NCBI RefSeq assembly: GCF_017377855.1
Contig: NZ_JAFREP010000026.1
Location: forward strand, 111,771-175,770
Direction: 5' to 3'
Origin: Acanthopleuribacter pedis
GTDB taxonomy: Bacteria; Acidobacteriota; Holophagae; Acanthopleuribacterales; Acanthopleuribacteraceae
DNA: 64,000 nt
Below the pieces are notes generated by a model. That model searched no databases. It was not told where the DNA came from and saw nothing but the letters and a program-made list of their open reading frames with translations. Positions within the stretch are counted from its first letter, which is position 1. Each line of letters starts with the position of its first letter. Below, in pieces: positions 45,380-54,513 of the stretch. The translations under genes and the position numbers were made by a program.

Positions 45380-47778
45380 GGTGTGGCTCCTTGTAAGTGA
45401 TTGACCGGTCCGGTCTTTTGCGAATCGGGGCCGGCGGGATCCAGCCACGCCGGTGCGCTTGGGTTGTTTTGCAGAATGGGGAAGTCGTTGACCGCCGCTT
45501 GAAGTTGGAAGAGCGCGCGCAGGTAGGCGTAATGGGCGAGCGCCGATTGGCGGCTGCCGGCCAATGCCTGTTCCTGGGCCTCGAGGAGGTCGAGCAGCGA
45601 GGCCGTGCCTTGCTCGTATTTGCCGCGTACGATGGCCAGGCTTTGGGTCGCCCGTTGCGCCGCGCGTTCGGCCGGCGCGATTTTGCGCCAGTTCGCCTGT
45701 ACCTGGGCCAGGTTGTTGGCCACGCTCGTGGCCACTTGATCGCGTCGGGCCGCCAGTAACAAGTCGCCCTCGCGGACCCGCGCCCGGTTTTGCGCGAGCT
45801 GGTGGAAACGGCGCCCCCCGTTAAAGACTTGGTAACTTGCGGCCAGCGAAACCGTCCAAGTGCCCTCCGTGTTGGCGCCGAACAGGCCGCCGTTTTCACC
45901 CGCGAATTGCTGATCCAACACGTCCTGGTAGGCCGCCGAAAGGGAAATGCTCGGCATGAACAACGACTTGAGCGAGGTATCGTAGGCGACCCCGGCCAGT
46001 TTGCGTTGCAACGCCTGCTGTTCCAGGTCGGGCGATTGTTCCGCCGCGATCTGGGTCAACCGTGTCTGAAGCGCGGCGGAGACGCCCTGCTTGAGCTGCT
46101 CCGTCCAGCGGGTTTGGTAGAACAGCGTGTTTTTCCAGGGGTTGGTTTCGCCCACGATCCATTGGGTGTCGTCGGCGCCCAGCAAACGGGTTAACTCGTT
46201 GCGGGCCGTTTCGTAGGCTGAACGGGAATCGTGCATCGACGAGAGGTTTTGCGCTTCCTGCACTTCCCAGCGGAACACTTCCTCGCGGCCCGCCGCGCCC
46301 AAGCTCAACCGCGATTGGGCGGTTTGCAAATGGGAGCGGGTCAACTTGAGGTTCTCGATGTTGATTTCGTGCAGCGCTTTTTGCGAGAGCACGTTCAAAT
46401 AGGCCGCGGCCACCTCGTTGATGACATTGCGCGTGGTGGCGTCGTAGCCGGCTTTGCTGAGATCCTGTTCCAGCGCCGCGCTCCGGCTTTGGTTAAAGGT
46501 CGTGACGTCCCACAGTACCTGGCGCGCCTGCACGGAGAAGTTGGTTTGTTCTTCCGCTTGGAAACCCGCCGCGACTTGGGCGTTGTCCGCGTCATTTTGC
46601 TGCCAGGAGGCGCTTGCCTCGATTTGGGGGAGCAGCGCGCTTTGGCCGATACGGCGGCCGGCCTTGGCTTGGATCACCTGTTGTTCCGCCGCGGCGACAT
46701 CGTAGTTGTGGTTCAAGGCCGCGGAAACCGCCTCGTTCAGGGTCAGCGGCGTACCCGTTTCCAGGGTGTCCGGGTGCAGCACGTCGGCTTGGAGAAACCA
46801 GCGTTCGTCGCGTTTCAAGCCGAGCTTGGCCGCGGTTTGGCCGTTGAGGCGCGGTTGTTCGCGGGCTGCCACATAAGCGGGCAGGTCCTCGGGCAGGCTG
46901 CCGCTGCGCCAGTCCTCCAGGTGATCGGCCAAGCGGCGTACCGTGCGTTCTTGCGGGGAAACCAGCGCCGCGGCAAAGGCACCGGCCGTCACGTCTTCGC
47001 TACCGTAACCGGAGAACACCGCGTAACCCTCCGCGGCAAGCTTGAGGTGGAGGTTCTGCCGTTGCGCCCGGCTCAAATGGGGGAGCAGCGCGCTGTATAC
47101 CGCGCGTTGGGTTGGGTCAAGTTGGGGCGGATCGGTCCCGTCGACCGGGACCACTTGGGTTTCGATGCCCAGCTTTTGGCCCGTGCGCTGAATCGCTTCG
47201 CGGAGCTTGGGTTCCTGTTGTGTCCAGGACGCGTCCACCAAAATCTGGACCTTGTCGAAACCGACCATCGTGGAGAAGGTGCGCAGGTCGCGTTCCAGCC
47301 GCGGCGCGCCGACAGCCAGGGCCAACCGCGCCTTACCGCTGCGACCCAGGTCGTTGTAGCCCACGCCGAGGAGGGCGGCATTGCCGCCCATCGCCGAGAA
47401 AACCGGTTTGGTGAGCTGCTGTTCCGGTTGGGTCACCAGGTGGGCAAAGCGGCTGCCGAGCAATACCAAGGCATCCACATCGGCGCGTTTTTCCCATTGG
47501 CGCCATTGCTTTTCCAGTGCCGCGGGGGAAACCGTCGCTGGGACCGGTTCGACCACGATTTCAAACAGCGCCGTTTGATTCGGCTGGTCGGTGGTTGGTC
47601 CGAGGAGGCCGCGTACGTCCATTTCACGACGAATCTGCGCCGCCAACGCGGCACCGTCCGCATCGACCGCGGCAATCAGCACGCGGTGCCGCGTTTCACG
47701 GGGCGGCTCGCCGGGCGGTTCACCAAAAAGGGTCCCGCTCAGGAGCACCGCGAGCAGGGCAAGGGGGGTTTTGATCAT
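45376..47778 (-). CDS. TolC-family outer-membrane channel fused to an ABC substrate-binding-like N-terminal domain
   Basis: An 800-residue protein with a signal peptide (MIKTPLALLAVLLSGTLFG). Residues about 30-340 resemble a two-lobed periplasmic-binding-type domain (ALVLLGSRFAHLV, AMGGNAALLGVGYNDLG, ending KLGLKRDERWFLQADVL), as in TrpX/PF04392-like substrate-binding proteins. From about 350 it is a TolC-type efflux channel (LTLNEAVSAALNHNYDVAAA, then SYQVFNGGRRFHQLAQNRAR and a final helix with ATQSLAIVRGKYEQGTASLL). Ordinary TolC proteins are 420-480 residues, so the extra domain is real and in frame. It is co-translated with TetR (4 bp overlap) and the adaptor (4 bp). A ligand-responsive efflux channel is an attractive but unproven reading. 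Confidence 0.85.
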   Translation of the reverse strand: MIKTPLALLAVLLSGTLFGEPPGEPPRETRHRVLIAAVDADGAALAAQIRREMDVRGLLGPTTDQPNQTALFEIVVEPVPATVSPAALEKQWRQWEKRADVDALVLLGSRFAHLVTQPEQQLTKPVFSAMGGNAALLGVGYNDLGRSGKARLALAVGAPRLERDLRTFSTMVGFDKVQILVDASWTQQEPKLREAIQRTGQKLGIETQVVPVDGTDPPQLDPTQRAVYSALLPHLSRAQRQNLHLKLAAEGYAVFSGYGSEDVTAGAFAAALVSPQERTVRRLADHLEDWRSGSLPEDLPAYVAAREQPRLNGQTAAKLGLKRDERWFLQADVLHPDTLETGTPLTLNEAVSAALNHNYDVAAAEQQVIQAKAGRRIGQSALLPQIEASASWQQNDADNAQVAAGFQAEEQTNFSVQARQVLWDVTTFNQSRSAALEQDLSKAGYDATTRNVINEVAAAYLNVLSQKALHEINIENLKLTRSHLQTAQSRLSLGAAGREEVFRWEVQEAQNLSSMHDSRSAYETARNELTRLLGADDTQWIVGETNPWKNTLFYQTRWTEQLKQGVSAALQTRLTQIAAEQSPDLEQQALQRKLAGVAYDTSLKSLFMPSISLSAAYQDVLDQQFAGENGGLFGANTEGTWTVSLAASYQVFNGGRRFHQLAQNRARVREGDLLLAARRDQVATSVANNLAQVQANWRKIAPAERAAQRATQSLAIVRGKYEQGTASLLDLLEAQEQALAGSRQSALAHYAYLRALFQLQAAVNDFPILQNNPSAPAWLDPAGPDSQKTGPVNHLQGATP

Positions 47779-48431
47779 GGGTTCTCCTCCCGCGCGGGTA
47801 AGGCGAACCCGCTGAGAATCTGGTCTTCAACAAAACCAACAAACTTTTCAAAGTCGACACTGTCCTCGGGAATGGGGAAACCCGGCAATTCGCTGCCGAC
47901 GTGCCGCTGCCGCGTGGGCAGGGTGAGCTGGAAAAAGGCGAAGCTGGAAACGATGTGCATGTAGGCCCAGCCCGCGAATAACTTTTTGAACAACCCCTGT
48001 TCGTGGCCTTCCTGAAGGATGCGGTTCATTTCCATCAGTGCCATGAGGGCGTGGGCGGGGGGCTTGAGATCTTCAATAAAAGCTTTGCGGCCGTCGATCA
48101 GCAGCAGTTTCGGCAGTTGTGGGAACTCGGCAATCAGCGAACCCATCGCCCGAATAAACTGCCGTAGCTGCTGATCCGGTGGATCACCGCGCACCACGGC
48201 CTGGCTAATTCGCGCGATAAAGGATTCGGAAAAGGCGTCGAGAATCGCGCGAAACAGGCGGGCTTTGCTGCCGAAGTGGTAATTGATCAGGGCTTTGTTG
48301 ACCCCCGCCCGTTGGGCGATTTCGTCAACACGGGCACCCGCAAAACCGTGCTCGGCAAACACCATGCGGGCGTGGAAAAGGAGATTGGCGCGTGTCTCGG
48401 CGCTGTTGCGCGTGTCTTTGGGGGGATTCAC
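47775..48431 (-). CDS. TetR-family repressor of the efflux operon
   Basis: DNA-binding dimer of about 218 residues. The helix-turn-helix is LLFHARMVFAEHGFAGARVD, then EIAQRAGVNKALINYHFGSK, the classic TetR signature. The C-terminal ligand domain is rich in hydrophobic and aromatic residues. I use the GTG at 48431 because GGAGG lies five bases upstream; a TTG at 48446 in the same frame lacks one. It is the first gene of the operon, and a perfect palindrome lies 28 bp before the start, so it very probably represses its own operon and is released by a pump substrate. Confidence 0.9.
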   Translation of the reverse strand: MNPPKDTRNSAETRANLLFHARMVFAEHGFAGARVDEIAQRAGVNKALINYHFGSKARLFRAILDAFSESFIARISQAVVRGDPPDQQLRQFIRAMGSLIAEFPQLPKLLLIDGRKAFIEDLKPPAHALMALMEMNRILQEGHEQGLFKKLFAGWAYMHIVSSFAFFQLTLPTRQRHVGSELPGFPIPEDSVDFEKFVGFVEDQILSGFALPAREENP

Positions 48432-48459
48432 CGGCGCCTCCGTCAAGAATTAAATCATT

Positions 48460-48481
48460 GTTTTAAACATATGTTTAAAAC
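48460..48481. promoter_or_regulatory. Probable TetR operator (22-bp perfect palindrome)
   Basis: GTTTTAAACAT followed by its exact complement ATGTTTAAAAC, immediately upstream of the tetR gene in an AT-rich promoter region. Length and symmetry fit TetR-type operators. Confidence 0.7.
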
Positions 48482-48593
48482 GTTTGGTTAAATTTAGGCA
48501 CGCAAACCCCATCCGTCAAGCTGATGCGTGTAACGATTTGTAACTTTTCCGCTACAATGGGCTTGTTTCCCAATTCCCACACAGGAGTGCGCC

Positions 48594-48737
48594 ATGGTCC
48601 GCGATGAACTGAAGAACCGGGGTTACGACAAAGAGGCCGAATACTTCAAACGTCAGGAGCAAGAAGCCCTGGAGAAACTGCGGCAGAAACAGGCCGAGAA
48701 AAAAGAAGAGAAGCCGGACGAGCAGCAAGCTGAATAA
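48594..48737 (+). CDS. Small highly charged protein, 47 residues
   Basis: Starts MVRDELKNRGYDKEAEYFKR and ends EEKPDEQQAE; nearly half of the residues are Lys, Arg, Glu or Asp, and it is predicted to be one long helix. AGGAG lies eight bases before the ATG. It ends 29 bp upstream of the histidine kinase gene, so the two may be co-transcribed. No family recognised. Codon use and the good ribosome-binding site support a real gene. Confidence 0.6.
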   Translation: MVRDELKNRGYDKEAEYFKRQEQEALEKLRQKQAEKKEEKPDEQQAE

Positions 48738-48766
48738 GGTTTGCGCGGAAGGAAATCGGTCGGCGA

Positions 48767-50335
48767 ATGATGGTGTCGCTTTCAAAACCCAACACATTTA
48801 GACTGGGTCGCTTGCTGATCCTGATCCTGATGCTGGCATGCCCGTTTTTTGTGTGGCAGAGCTGGCGCAATCAGCAGGAGAGTTTGGCCAAAGACGCCAA
48901 GCTCCGTGCCGCCTTCCGTCAGGAATGGCAAAACCTACTGGCCGAGGTACTGTGGCGGCGTTTCGTTACCGACCGCGGCCAACGGCCCGCCAAGTTGTAC
49001 CGCGCCCTGCCGGATCAGCCGTTGCAGGGTTTGCCGCCGTTTATGAGCCGCGAAGCTTTTGTTGAGAAGTTGGGCGTGGCGCCGGGCGCAACCGGTTTGC
49101 TGCCCGAGGACATGCGCCGTCTGCTGTGGTCGGATCAGCGCTTTCCCTCCGGCATGCCCCAAGCCTATGCCGGCATGGTGGAGTTGTTGCGCGGTCCGCT
49201 GCAGGGTGTTGGTGAACGCGATATCAACCGCTTGTACGCGGTGGCGCGGCGTTTTGCGACCGGGGAAGGGGTTTCGCGACCGTTTTTCACCCTGCTTTTG
49301 GAGCGCTTGCCCAAGCCGTGGCGCGAGGTGTTTGTTTTGCAGCGGCGGTTTTGTGCCTTGGAGAGCGCGGCCGAGCCGGACGTGTTCCTGGTTTCCTTTC
49401 AGCACAACGGCGGCGACTATTTGGATGCCTATTCCGCCGCGGAGGTGGATCAAATCAATCGGGCACTCAGCGCGCTCAACCTGGATCTTGCCCTATCCCT
49501 AGCACCGCGTTGGGCCCGCTACGACGACCTCTGGCTAACCCTGGCCCCGCGCCGGTTACCGGCCCACGAGCAACTGCGCCGCGCGCAAACCGTGCATCTG
49601 TTGATGGTGCTGTTTGTGGAGATCATTCTGCTCGTGATTTACCTGTTGATTGATCAATACGACAAAATCCACCGCTTCCAGCAGCAGTTGTTGGCCGCCA
49701 CCAGCCACGAATTGCGCACGCCGCTGGCCGTCATCCGCCAGTTCGCCGAACTGCTGCAAAAGAAACGCGATCAGTTCCCGGCACGGGTGCAGACGTACCA
49801 TCAATTTGTGCTGCGCGAGAGCATGAAGATGCAATTCATGGTGGAGAATTTGTTGCGTACCGCGCGGTTTGAGCACCTGCACCTGCGCCCAAAACCCTCG
49901 TCCTTTGCATTAGGGCCCTGGTTAACGGAATGTATCGATGTGGCGCAACAGCTCGACGCCGCCTGGACCGTTGCGGTGGGCGATTTGCCGGAATGCACCG
50001 TGTTTTGGGACGCGGGCATGATGGAACAGGTGGTGATGAACCTGCTGGACAACGCGCGGGTCCACGCCAAAACCGATGTGACCGTGCAGGTGTCGCTGAC
50101 CGACAACGGGCGGGTACGGTTGGCCGTCCGTGATCGGGGCGCCGAGGTGGATGTGGTCGCCATGCGCCGCATCCAAGCGTTCAAACGTTCGGATCATCCC
50201 GACACCGGTTTGGGTTTGGGCCTCTATTTATGTGCAACCATCGTCAAAGGCCACCAGGGCACCCTGCAATTCGAGGAAGCCGACCCGGGCTTGCGCGTCA
50301 CCATCGACCTACCGCAACGAATTAAGGAACGCTAA
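48767..50335 (+). CDS. Membrane-bound sensor histidine kinase
   Basis: Protein of 522 residues. Two membrane segments (about 11-30 and 277-296) enclose a large periplasmic sensor region of some 245 residues that I do not recognise. The dimerisation domain has LLAATSHELRTPLAVIRQFA with phosphorylatable His314. The ATPase domain has the N box VMNLLDNARVHA and G box HPDTGLGLGLYLCATIVKGH. A G1-type DxGxG motif is poor (RDRGAEV), although the fold otherwise looks complete. No response regulator is adjacent; the unpaired OmpR-type regulator at 32801-33499 is one candidate. The stop overlaps the convergent neighbour by 4 bp. Confidence 0.9.
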   Translation: MMVSLSKPNTFRLGRLLILILMLACPFFVWQSWRNQQESLAKDAKLRAAFRQEWQNLLAEVLWRRFVTDRGQRPAKLYRALPDQPLQGLPPFMSREAFVEKLGVAPGATGLLPEDMRRLLWSDQRFPSGMPQAYAGMVELLRGPLQGVGERDINRLYAVARRFATGEGVSRPFFTLLLERLPKPWREVFVLQRRFCALESAAEPDVFLVSFQHNGGDYLDAYSAAEVDQINRALSALNLDLALSLAPRWARYDDLWLTLAPRRLPAHEQLRRAQTVHLLMVLFVEIILLVIYLLIDQYDKIHRFQQQLLAATSHELRTPLAVIRQFAELLQKKRDQFPARVQTYHQFVLRESMKMQFMVENLLRTARFEHLHLRPKPSSFALGPWLTECIDVAQQLDAAWTVAVGDLPECTVFWDAGMMEQVVMNLLDNARVHAKTDVTVQVSLTDNGRVRLAVRDRGAEVDVVAMRRIQAFKRSDHPDTGLGLGLYLCATIVKGHQGTLQFEEADPGLRVTIDLPQRIKER

Positions 50336-50880
50336 CCCGCGTCGGCCGTGGTTTGGCCCGATTCGCCGGCCGCCGTCTCATCCAAAACCGTTTTGAGCTC
50401 TTCGATAAAGGTGTCGTCAACCGGGCCGAGCCAGTGTTTCAGGATGCGGCCCTCATTACAAACCGCGTAGGTGGCGATAACCTCGGGATCGCTGAGGTTT
50501 AAGCGGTTCATGTAGTCGGGGACATCGACATATTGGGTCACGATACGTTGGCGTTGGTGGGGATCCTTGATGCCGGAACGCATGCCGCGGTAAATCATGT
50601 ACTTTACGAATCGGCTCACTTTTTTGACCGTCGGCAGCTCCACGTAGTCCAAGCTAGGATGCTGTTCCTTCAGCGGTTCGAGCGCCGTAACCCACTGATC
50701 CACCTGTGGCTGTTGCTCCTGTTTAAAAGCAACGAAAATAAGGGTGACCGGGCGATCCCATTCGGCGAACTGGACCTGCTCACCGTTCAAATTCTTGCCT
50801 TCGAAGTGAGGAAAAGCTTCGGGCGCGGTCGGTACCGTCATCTCACCGAGGCTCAAACAAAGTAAAAGCGAAACCAACAT
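50332..50880 (-). CDS. Exported thioredoxin-fold protein, ATP10-like pattern
   Basis: A 182-residue protein with a short signal peptide (MLVSLLLCLSLGEMTV). The sequence FPHFEGKNLNGEQVQF, then PVTLIFVAFKQEQQPQVDQW and YAVCNEGRILKHWLG, follows the redoxin-like layout seen in ATP10-type and peroxiredoxin-like proteins, but there is no CxxC motif. Start chosen at ATG 50880, with GGAGGG six bases upstream. Convergent with the histidine kinase. Function unknown; a catalytic thiol role is doubtful because only one cysteine remains in the mature part. Confidence 0.6.
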   Translation of the reverse strand: MLVSLLLCLSLGEMTVPTAPEAFPHFEGKNLNGEQVQFAEWDRPVTLIFVAFKQEQQPQVDQWVTALEPLKEQHPSLDYVELPTVKKVSRFVKYMIYRGMRSGIKDPHQRQRIVTQYVDVPDYMNRLNLSDPEVIATYAVCNEGRILKHWLGPVDDTFIEELKTVLDETAAGESGQTTADAG

Positions 50881-51260
50881 AAACGGCCCTCCAAGGGTGA
50901 TGCGGCCTCTTCCGCGATGGGGTTGTGTGCGAAGGCCACGCTCCATGTGTACCGCGGAAAGGGATAGCTGACAAACATCGTGCTTTGCTTGGTTATTCGC
51001 GCGGCCGGCATTTTTGGATGCGCCTGGCTGAAACGGTGGTGAAGGTCACGCATTTGCAGGAGGTTATCCAGAAGGTGAAGGGTTACCAAAAGGTGAGCCG
51101 CCGGTGAAAGCGCGGGCCGGTCTGGCCGGCAATGTCGTGGATGACGCCCCTAAAAAGAGGCACTAAAACCCTATGTATTAACCCCTCTTTTTACTTTTTG
51201 AGCGCTCCTAAATAAGGGGTGTTGTTCACGCTGTTTTGTTGTTCGGCGTGCGTGGCTGTT

Positions 51261-51423
51261 ACCTAAGAAGCGCGATAAGAGCGAGGGATTTTGGCTAAAG
51301 ATCTGGAGCGAAATGGTTTGGGAAATGCGGAAGCGCACCCATTGGGTGCGGTGAGCATTTTCACAGACCGTTGCAGCCCAGAGGTTTAGCTAAAATCACC
51401 GCGAGTTATCGCGCTTCTTAGGT
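51261..51423. mobile_element. MITE-like element, copy 2
   Basis: A 163-bp non-coding element whose 39-bp ends are near-perfect inverted repeats (ACCTAAGAAGCGCGATAAGA inward, and its counterpart ending TTATCGCGCTTCTTAGGT). GTT flanks both sides, a possible 3-bp target duplication. Shares ends and interior with 26178-26351. The rest of 50881-51593 has no recognised gene; an AAAAAGAGG/CCTCTTTTT inverted repeat lies at 51152-51192. Confidence 0.8.
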
Positions 51424-51593
51424 GTTACCGAAAGCGATGGTTCCCTTCTTTCTGCCGCGGCGTTCGCGGTGTTTGGGAGCCGTTTAAAAATGGCACGATT
51501 GAAGGTGAGCCGGCGCCGGTGGGTGTATAACCTCTTCTCGAGTTACCAAATGTTCCGTTAGGTTAATTCGAAGTAACGCGATAGGGAGATATT

Positions 51594-52235
51594 ATGAAAC
51601 GGATGATCTGCTTCGTTTTGGTGGGTTTCTTTTTAAACGGCTGTGGCGAGACGGCGACGGATCTGGCTAGAAATGGCTATCGCGCCCTTGATCAACATCA
51701 ATTCCAAGAGGCGGCAAGCTACTATGAGGAAGCCTTAACCCTTGAACCCGACGACCAAGATGCGCGGCTTTGGCTCGCGTGCGCCTACATCGGCTTGGGT
51801 CGCCATGAACGCGCCTCGGCCGAAATCGCCGCCTTCAAAAAACATCGCTTCTATGACGCGATCATCCTGGCCGGATTTCTCAAGCACCAAGAATTGGCGG
51901 ATCTCGAAGGTGTCTATTCTAATTCACTGATGGCGGCCGCCTACTTGCGCAGAGGGGTCGATTACACTTGTGACGCGCATTTTGATGAAGCCATGACGAA
52001 CTTTGAAACAGCGCGCCGCTTCGACCCCAAGGACGGCATGATCGATTTTCAAATCGCCCGGCTCATCGTCGAAACCCAGCCGGAGGTCGCGGTTTTTTAC
52101 TTAGAACGGGGATTTTCTAAGCGGCATCAAGGAAACAGTTACCTGGAGGATCATCCCCAATTCGAACAGCTTGAAGGCTATGAACCTTTTGACCAACTGC
52201 GTGTTCGTGTTTTGGGGAAACAAGCGCGACCGTAG
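51594..52235 (+). CDS. TPR-repeat lipoprotein
   Basis: A 213-residue protein. The N-terminus MKRMICFVLVGFFLNGCG is a lipoprotein signal with the lipobox ending at Cys17. Two TPR-like units follow (AIDLARNGYRALDQHQFQEA-type: GYRALDQHQFQEAASYYEEA, LTLEPDDQDARLWLACAY). A third is at about 120-150 (YTCDAHFDEAMTNFETARRF). AGGGAG lies before the ATG. Probably a periplasmic-facing scaffold protein; no partner is evident. Confidence 0.8.
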   Translation: MKRMICFVLVGFFLNGCGETATDLARNGYRALDQHQFQEAASYYEEALTLEPDDQDARLWLACAYIGLGRHERASAEIAAFKKHRFYDAIILAGFLKHQELADLEGVYSNSLMAAAYLRRGVDYTCDAHFDEAMTNFETARRFDPKDGMIDFQIARLIVETQPEVAVFYLERGFSKRHQGNSYLEDHPQFEQLEGYEPFDQLRVRVLGKQARP

Positions 52236-52344
52236 TTTTTATTAGATGTTCGCTTTGGGGCGGCGAGGACGATAAGCATGTGAATCGTCTCTTTTCACTG
52301 CTGCATGACGCCCGATTTTTTAATGGTTTTTCAAGGGGGAGGCT

Positions 52345-53145
52345 ATGCGCAAGCCGATAACGGACCTGGGATTGGTCCCGCGCGCACCGCGTGTGTTCAA
52401 GACCAAGGGATTGTGGCGAAGCTTTCCGGTCTCCTGGGTTGGGGGTTGGGTGTGTTTGGCGATGGGAGGCGTTTTCTTGACGGTCCTGATCACCATCCAA
52501 CTGAAGAGCCGACCGGGCCACCTGTTTCCCGACGTTACCATCGACGCCGACGTCCGTTCAGCGCCGGGTCGCGTGCTTGAGATCACCAGAAAAGCGAGCG
52601 CGAAAGGGCGCCAATCCGATACCTTTCGCATTGATTTCATCTTTCGCGATGAACAACAGGTGGAACACGAGGGGTACAGTTATGCCAAACGGTTCCGGAT
52701 CCCCGCGGAAGAACACGTAACGATTGAATATTCAGCCTCTGAGCCCTGGCTATCGCGCGTCAGCGGCTCGCACGCGGCTGGTATTCATGCTGCTGTTTTT
52801 ATTGTTCCGGTCCTCAAACTTTGGATCGGTTTGGGGCTGCTTTGGTATGCGTTCGCAAGCATTGCCATTCGGAAAAAACTTTTGCGAGAAGGGACGCTCG
52901 CGACGGGCAACATCACCGAGGTCGACCACAACACATCGGTTAAGGTTAACGGGATGAGTCCGTGGCGAATCCGTTATGTGTTTGAGGACAAGGAAGGCGT
53001 CGCCGGCAGCGGAACCATCATGACCTTTCCCAAAACGCGGTTGTCAACCGAGCCTCCGGCCGAGATCGGCACCCCTTGCGTGGTTCTCTACGACCGAAAC
53101 CAACCCGAACGGAACACCCTTGTCATGGAAGGCGATTTTCCATAA
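52345..53145 (+). CDS. DUF3592 membrane protein
   Basis: A 266-residue protein with two membrane segments (about 30-52, VGGWVCLAMGGVFLTVLITI, and 150-172, AAVFIVPVLKLWIGLGLLWY). Each is followed by a small beta domain of the DUF3592 style (YDRNQPERNTLVMEGDFP near the end). GGGGGAGG lies just before the ATG. Function unknown. The stop codon lies 5 bp from the start of a decayed insertion sequence, so the gene borders the accessory RHS region. Confidence 0.75.
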   Translation: MRKPITDLGLVPRAPRVFKTKGLWRSFPVSWVGGWVCLAMGGVFLTVLITIQLKSRPGHLFPDVTIDADVRSAPGRVLEITRKASAKGRQSDTFRIDFIFRDEQQVEHEGYSYAKRFRIPAEEHVTIEYSASEPWLSRVSGSHAAGIHAAVFIVPVLKLWIGLGLLWYAFASIAIRKKLLREGTLATGNITEVDHNTSVKVNGMSPWRIRYVFEDKEGVAGSGTIMTFPKTRLSTEPPAEIGTPCVVLYDRNQPERNTLVMEGDFP

Positions 53146-53150
53146 TTGCA

Positions 53151-53912
53151 ATGCCCACGTCGGAACAGGACGTTGCCTTGGTGCGGCGTTTGGCCGAGGA
53201 GAAGCCAAGCTGGGGTTACCGGCGGCTTGTCGGGGCGCTGCATCATCTCGGTGCCTCGTTGTCAAAAAACACCGTGGCGCGGATTTTGGAAGACGGCGGC
53301 TTGAGGCCGGCCCCGAAACGAACGCGATCATGGCGACGATTCTTGGAACAGCAAGGGGCGAGCATGGTGGCTGCCGACTTTTTTACCGTGGAACTGACGC
53401 GGGGTTGGGGAATACAGCGCGTGCATGTCTTGGTGATGATGCACCTGGCCTCGTAACGCATTCACATCGCCGGAATTGTGGATGAACCGACGCAGGCGTG
53501 GTTGGTTCAGGTCGCCCGCAACGAAACGGATGAAGTAGAGGGCTTCTCGAAAGAGGGCGCCTATGTGATTCATGATCGGGCGACGGTTTTCGGTGACCGA
53601 TTTAAGCAAAACTTGGCGGGGGCTGAAGTGACCACGGTGAAGCTTCCGCCTCGATCACCAAACCTGAACGCACATGTGGAACGCGTGATTCGGAGCATTC
53701 GCGAAGAACGCCTGGATCGGTTTGTGATTTTCTCCAAAGGTCAGCTTGATTACCTGTTGCGTGAGTACGTCGCCTTTTACAACGAGGAGCGTCCACACCA
53801 AGGCCTAAAGAATCGGCTGGTGTCCGGCAAGCAGGGCAAATCAGAGGGAAGGATCAGGCGACGAACCCGCCTGGGCGGTCTGCTCCGTTTTTATGATCGC
53901 GTTTCAGGTTAG
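53151..53912 (+). pseudogene. rve-type transposase remnant A, internal stop
   Basis: Reads from the helix-turn-helix part (LAEEKPSWGYRRLVGALHHL) through the integrase core. The first acidic residue is in VAADFFTVEL, the second Asp in VIHDRATVFGDRF and the Glu in HVERVIRSIREE, followed by YNEERPHQGL. A TAA at 53454-53456 interrupts the same frame (copy B has CGG there). The N-terminus is absent. Inactive. Confidence 0.85.
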
Positions 53913-54099
53913 GATCCTCGTGGATTTGAATCGAAATCCAAGTCCGAAGTGCGTCCAAATAAAACCTTCTGAACGAAAAATAGGCCTCTCACCGACAAGA
54001 TAATCGGCAATTCCCCATGAAACGAACCGTTGAATTTTTTTGCGAGAAGCGGAGTTTGGTGAAGATTGGCGGCGTGTTTATTTTTGGGACACTACGGGA
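53151..54099 (+). mobile_element. Decayed insertion sequence, copy A
   Basis: Remnant of an IS with an rve-type integrase transposase, related over most of its length to the copy at 58841-59805. The right end is the shared TTTGGGACACTACGGGA. The left end and the first part of the transposase are missing. Such IS relics beside both RHS units recall the H-repeats of enterobacterial rhs loci. Confidence 0.75.
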
Positions 54100-54165
54100 T
54101 TTTTGTTCGAGTAGGTGGCGTGGTAATTTTTTGTACACTACGGCTGCCGCATTGACACTACACAG

Positions 54166-54513
54166 TTAAAGGCTGTAAGTATTAGCGTTTAGTATATCCT
54201 TAAGTATTAAACCGAGGCTGTCAATATCGCCGTCTTCAGACTGTAATATGGAGAGATAGTCATTTTTTAGATTGACAATTAGTTCATTTCCATCTGTTGT
54301 AACTGCAAATTTGAGATATCCAAGTTTTGGGTTGTAGTTTTCTTTGCAAGTTACGTCTAGAAAGTATTGTATTTCCAGTATGAATTCAACGTTGTTAAAT
54401 TTTAGTCCGATAGGAGGTGGTGCTATTGAAAATGTACCTTCTAGAAAAGTTTTTAAATCTTCTGGAATGGGTGCTCCTGTGAGAAGCTTGAGTTTATTGA
54501 AATGAATTTCCAT
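54166..54513 (-). CDS. Putative immunity protein of RHS module A
   Basis: A 115-residue soluble protein, acidic and AT-rich in codon use compared with the GC-rich surroundings. No domain recognised. AAAGGAG lies just before the ATG. The start is 14 bp after the reconstructed stop of the RHS-A toxin tip, the standard toxin-immunity arrangement. The frame is intact even though the toxin is broken, as expected for an orphan immunity gene kept for protection. Confidence 0.6.
   Translation of the reverse strand: MEIHFNKLKLLTGAPIPEDLKTFLEGTFSIAPPPIGLKFNNVEFILEIQYFLDVTCKENYNPKLGYLKFAVTTDGNELIVNLKNDYLSILQSEDGDIDSLGLILKDILNANTYSL

Noticed and set aside
46231..47964. 577-codon plus-strand ORF opposite the TolC fusion gene
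   Set aside because: Arg/Gly-rich antisense composition, no ribosome-binding site, and the opposite strand is clearly coding.
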